This document shows positions 61,517 through 64,000 of a stretch of 64,000 bases of DNA, piece by piece. The DNA is from Geopseudomonas sagittaria. GTDB taxonomy: Bacteria > Pseudomonadota > Gammaproteobacteria > Pseudomonadales > Pseudomonadaceae. Within the stretch, counting starts at the first letter, position 1, and every line of letters begins with the position of its first letter. The stretch spans positions 186,001-250,000 of the forward strand of contig NZ_FOXM01000005.1 in assembly GCF_900115715.1 (NCBI RefSeq), read 5' to 3'. The notes under the pieces were generated by a model. The model was not told where the DNA came from. It saw only the letters and a list, made by a program, of their open reading frames with translations, and did not search any database. A program made the position numbers and the translations under genes.

Positions 61517-62716
61517 ATGCTACAGGCAGCTTTTTGGTGTATTTTGGTTCTAAAGTATGTATTCTGGATTGTTGCGCCAGATAGTTATTATTTTGTGATG
61601 TTGGGCTGGATCTCGGTTCTTGCGGGGGTGTCTTTTTTACAGCTAACAAAAAGCCGGTGTATTTTTTTGCCGAAAAGTCCGTGTGGTGTTGTGCTTTTGA
61701 TTTATGTGGCCTGGGCTGTATTTTGTTGTTTTCTTCCGTGGACAGATGATCGAGTGACGGCGTTAGCGTATGCAATTTTGCCTTTATTGGCATGGCCATT
61801 CATTGCTAATCGAGATGGTGCGGAGAAGGCGTTAGTTGGTTTTTGTTGCGGGGTTGTAGTCGGTGGTTTGATTGTGGTGGTTTTTGTTCTTTATTTGGTC
61901 GGGTGGGGAGGGGTTTCTTCAAGGGATGGTGGCCTTGAGCAGTTGGGGCCGAATACGATAGCTTTTATTAGTGCGTTAGGTCTTTTTTGCTCTATGTATT
62001 TGAGTGATGTTTGGGCTGGAACGGGGCGGGCAGCTGTTTCAAAGATATTTGTTATTATATTTCTGGTTTTTACTTTTCTTACTCTTAGCAAGACTACTAT
62101 TATTGCTGTATTTGCGGCGATGCTCTTTAGTGGCGTCCCCCTATTCAGACGCTTAGGTTTGATTAGAAGTTCGGTTTTGGTTGTTTTCGCCTTGGTTGTG
62201 GCTTTTGTGTTCTTCTTTTTTGCATGGGATAAAATTTACTCGAAACTAAGTGATCCTGCATCTTTTGAGACATTTTCAAGTAGGCTTCTGTTGTGGGAGC
62301 AAATATTAAATTCGCTCAGTGGGTGGGATGCTTTTTTTGGCTTTGGATTTAATTCGTCTGTCGTCGTTTCCAAAGCTGCGGGGCTTCACGTGTTTGGCAC
62401 CGAATCGTTTGGTCAGGCGCATAACGCCTTTGTTGAGGGAGTTGTTAATACAGGGATGATTGGTGTCATTTTGTTGTTTTATTCGCTTTTTGTTGCTTTC
62501 CTTGGGCTTACATGGAGAGTGAATTTTGGTGTTGGTAATAAAGCTTTAGCAGAGGTAAGGTTGTTTTATTTGGTTGTTTTTTTATTGGTCGTTAGATCTA
62601 TTTCTGAAGGGTCGTTTGCTCAGCCTGGAACGATTGATTCTGTTGTTTATTTTTATATTGTTATTTTTTTCTCTGTTATGGATGGGGGGCGCCGGCTTAG
62701 GCTGAAAGTTGCGTAG
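61517..62716 (+). CDS. wzy: O-antigen polymerase/ligase-like membrane protein (Wzy candidate)
   Basis: A 399-residue inner-membrane protein with about 10-11 helices. The long periplasmic loop carries RLLLWEQILNSLSGWDAFFG and FGFGFNSSVV, then QAHNAFVEGVVNTGMIGVI, the features of Wzy_C/O-antigen ligase proteins. It is AT-rich, follows the transferase gene by 60 bp and has no waaL partner in the window. Polymerase is the likely role, because wzx and wzz are adjacent; WaaL cannot be excluded. Confidence 0.8.
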   Translation: MLQAAFWCILVLKYVFWIVAPDSYYFVMLGWISVLAGVSFLQLTKSRCIFLPKSPCGVVLLIYVAWAVFCCFLPWTDDRVTALAYAILPLLAWPFIANRDGAEKALVGFCCGVVVGGLIVVVFVLYLVGWGGVSSRDGGLEQLGPNTIAFISALGLFCSMYLSDVWAGTGRAAVSKIFVIIFLVFTFLTLSKTTIIAVFAAMLFSGVPLFRRLGLIRSSVLVVFALVVAFVFFFFAWDKIYSKLSDPASFETFSSRLLLWEQILNSLSGWDAFFGFGFNSSVVVSKAAGLHVFGTESFGQAHNAFVEGVVNTGMIGVILLFYSLFVAFLGLTWRVNFGVGNKALAEVRLFYLVVFLLVVRSISEGSFAQPGTIDSVVYFYIVIFFSVMDGGRRLRLKVA

Positions 62717-62815
62717 CAGGCTCGTTTTGCTGTGGTTGTTTTTTTTGTTTTTTTGATTTCAGTCGGCCCTGTTTTTTCTGGGTTTAAAATACATGTCAAT
62801 CTTTGGTGTTTTGCT

Positions 62816-64000
62816 ATGAGAATACTTTTGGCGCACAAGTATCATTATTTGAAAGGTGGTGCTGAGGTTTTTTATTTTGAGGTTGCAAATGTGCTAAAAA
62901 AACACGGTCATTGCGTGGCTTTTTTTAGCACAATGAATTCGGAGAATGTTGACACGGGTGATCCACTTTTTGAAGTTGAAGGGCCAAGCTATGCTGAAGG
63001 TAACATTTTTTCAAGGGTAATTGGCTCCAGGGATATTTTTCACTCGAAAAAAAACAAGCAGGCCATGCTTGATGCTATTGATGATTTTAAGCCTGATTTG
63101 ATACATGCGTTTGCTATTCATGTGCACTTGACACCTTCAATTCTTGAAGCAGCAAAAGAGCGCAATATCCCTGTTGTGATGTCGTGTAATGATTATAAAC
63201 ATATTTGTCCTAATTATAAGATTTATGACGGCTCGGCCGTGTGCGAGGCCTGCAAAGGCGGTAAATTCTATCAGGCTGCAGTGAAAAAGTGTTGTAAGGG
63301 CTCTTTAATATATAGTACAGCGTCCGCTATTGAAGCCTATGTGCATGAGCGTCACAAGGTTTATGACAGGCTGGTTGATAAGTATCTGTTTGCAAGTGAT
63401 TTCATGCTGCGCAAAACACAGGATTTTTGGCGCGATAAAAAAATTAACTATGGAGTTTTGAAGAATCCCTTTGATGCTTCTGAATATGAAGTTCATCTGC
63501 GAGGGGATTATGCTCTCTATTTTGGAAGGGTCATCGAAGAAAAAGGGGTGGACCGTATCATAGCGGCTGCTGAGTTGATTCCTATTCCCTTGAAAATAGT
63601 TGGTGATGGACCTGATTTAGAGAAGCTGAAGCGCGTGGTAACAGATAAGAATCTCGTGAATGTCGAATTTTTAGGAGCTGTGTGGGGCGCAGAGTTGAAG
63701 GAGGTTCTTTATGGGGCGCGATTTGTAATTGTTCCCTCTCTGTGGCATGAGAACTTTCCTTATGTGGTTTTCCAATCATTTGCTGCCGGCAAGCCTGTTG
63801 TAGGGTCCAGGCGTGGCGGAATACCCGAGCTGGTTTCTGGCGATAGAGGGATTCTGTTTGATCCAGACAATATTGCTGAGCTAGCCTCATGTATGGAAGC
63901 ACTCTGGCGATCTCCTGAAAAAAGCGCTGAAATGGGGAGGCTTGCGCGTGATTATGTTGAGAGTGAGTTTTCAAGCGATGTCTTTTATTCGTCACTAATG
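62816..64000 (+). CDS. Glycosyltransferase family 4, 3'-truncated by window edge
   Basis: The ATG at 62816 opens a frame of 395 codons without a stop to the window end, so the C-terminus is not seen. The protein starts MRILLAHKYHYLKGGAEVFY, the acceptor-binding part of GT4 enzymes. DYALYFGRVIEEKGVDRIIA, VPSLWHENFPYVVFQSFAAG and SRRGGIPELVSG show the nucleotide-sugar domain with EX7-type residues. A cysteine-rich insert (CPNYKIYDGSAVCEACKGG, then KKCCKGS) lies at about residues 131-162 and could bind a metal. The gene is AT-rich like its two neighbours and should act on the same polysaccharide. Confidence 0.88.
   Translation, partial: MRILLAHKYHYLKGGAEVFYFEVANVLKKHGHCVAFFSTMNSENVDTGDPLFEVEGPSYAEGNIFSRVIGSRDIFHSKKNKQAMLDAIDDFKPDLIHAFAIHVHLTPSILEAAKERNIPVVMSCNDYKHICPNYKIYDGSAVCEACKGGKFYQAAVKKCCKGSLIYSTASAIEAYVHERHKVYDRLVDKYLFASDFMLRKTQDFWRDKKINYGVLKNPFDASEYEVHLRGDYALYFGRVIEEKGVDRIIAAAELIPIPLKIVGDGPDLEKLKRVVTDKNLVNVEFLGAVWGAELKEVLYGARFVIVPSLWHENFPYVVFQSFAAGKPVVGSRRGGIPELVSGDRGILFDPDNIAELASCMEALWRSPEKSAEMGRLARDYVESEFSSDVFYSSLM

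Overview
The window is chromosomal DNA of a high-GC gammaproteobacterium, almost certainly a Pseudomonas (sensu lato). The order hemE - MFS/LysR - parA - usp - trxC - metY - SLC13 permease - selO - mscK-like - cvrA - rlmJ - msrA - aceF/aceE - glnE - ilvE - waaF/waaC/waaG/waaP - LPS kinases - carbamoyltransferase - core glycosyltransferases - msbA - hldE - waaA matches, from memory, the PA5034 to PA4988 stretch of P. aeruginosa PAO1. The differences in detail suggest a different species. No rRNA, tRNA, CRISPR array, transposase or phage gene was seen.

Positions 1-26,700 are housekeeping: the 3' part of hemE, a divergent MFS/LysR pair, an orphan ParA, stress and redox genes (UspA, TrxC, MsrA), O-acetylhomoserine sulfhydrylase, three membrane transport or channel proteins (SLC13 permease, MscK-type channel, CvrA-type antiporter), SelO, RlmJ, pyruvate dehydrogenase E1/E2 divergent from glnE, and ilvE. 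A HexR-like dyad lies in the aceE/glnE intergenic region.

Positions 26,850-51,200 are an LPS inner-core and transport locus. waaF-waaC-waaG-waaP, two further kinase genes (one with two kinase domains), a NodU/CmcH carbamoyltransferase and three glycosyltransferases form one tightly packed plus-strand run. A decoration group follows (CatB-type acetyltransferase and small kinase on the minus strand; OafA-type acyltransferase and hexapeptide transferase on the plus strand), then msbA, hldE and a FabH-like ketosynthase, a minus-strand block (hypothetical, aldo/keto reductase, FAD oxidoreductase), and waaA.

Positions 51,350-64,000 are a surface-polysaccharide cluster next to waaA: wzz, a near-canonical JUMPstart/ops element, wzx, and the full CMP-pseudaminic acid pathway pseB-C-F-G-H-I with an extra AT-rich acetyltransferase gene between pseC and pseF. 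Composition drops sharply inside the 3' end of pseI. The last 4 kb is AT-rich and encodes a putative glycosyltransferase carrying the (D/E)(D/E)G, HP and SS motifs of bacterial sialyltransferases (a candidate pseudaminyltransferase), a Wzy/WaaL-type membrane protein and a GT4 glycosyltransferase cut off by the window end.

Taken together, the right half can build a heavily phosphorylated, carbamoylated and acylated lipid A-core and a pseudaminic-acid-containing polymer whose operon is probably under RfaH-type antitermination. The most novel-looking parts are the candidate pseudaminyltransferase, the extra acyltransferase within the pse operon, the mosaic junction in pseI, and an 8-bp tandem repeat upstream of waaA.
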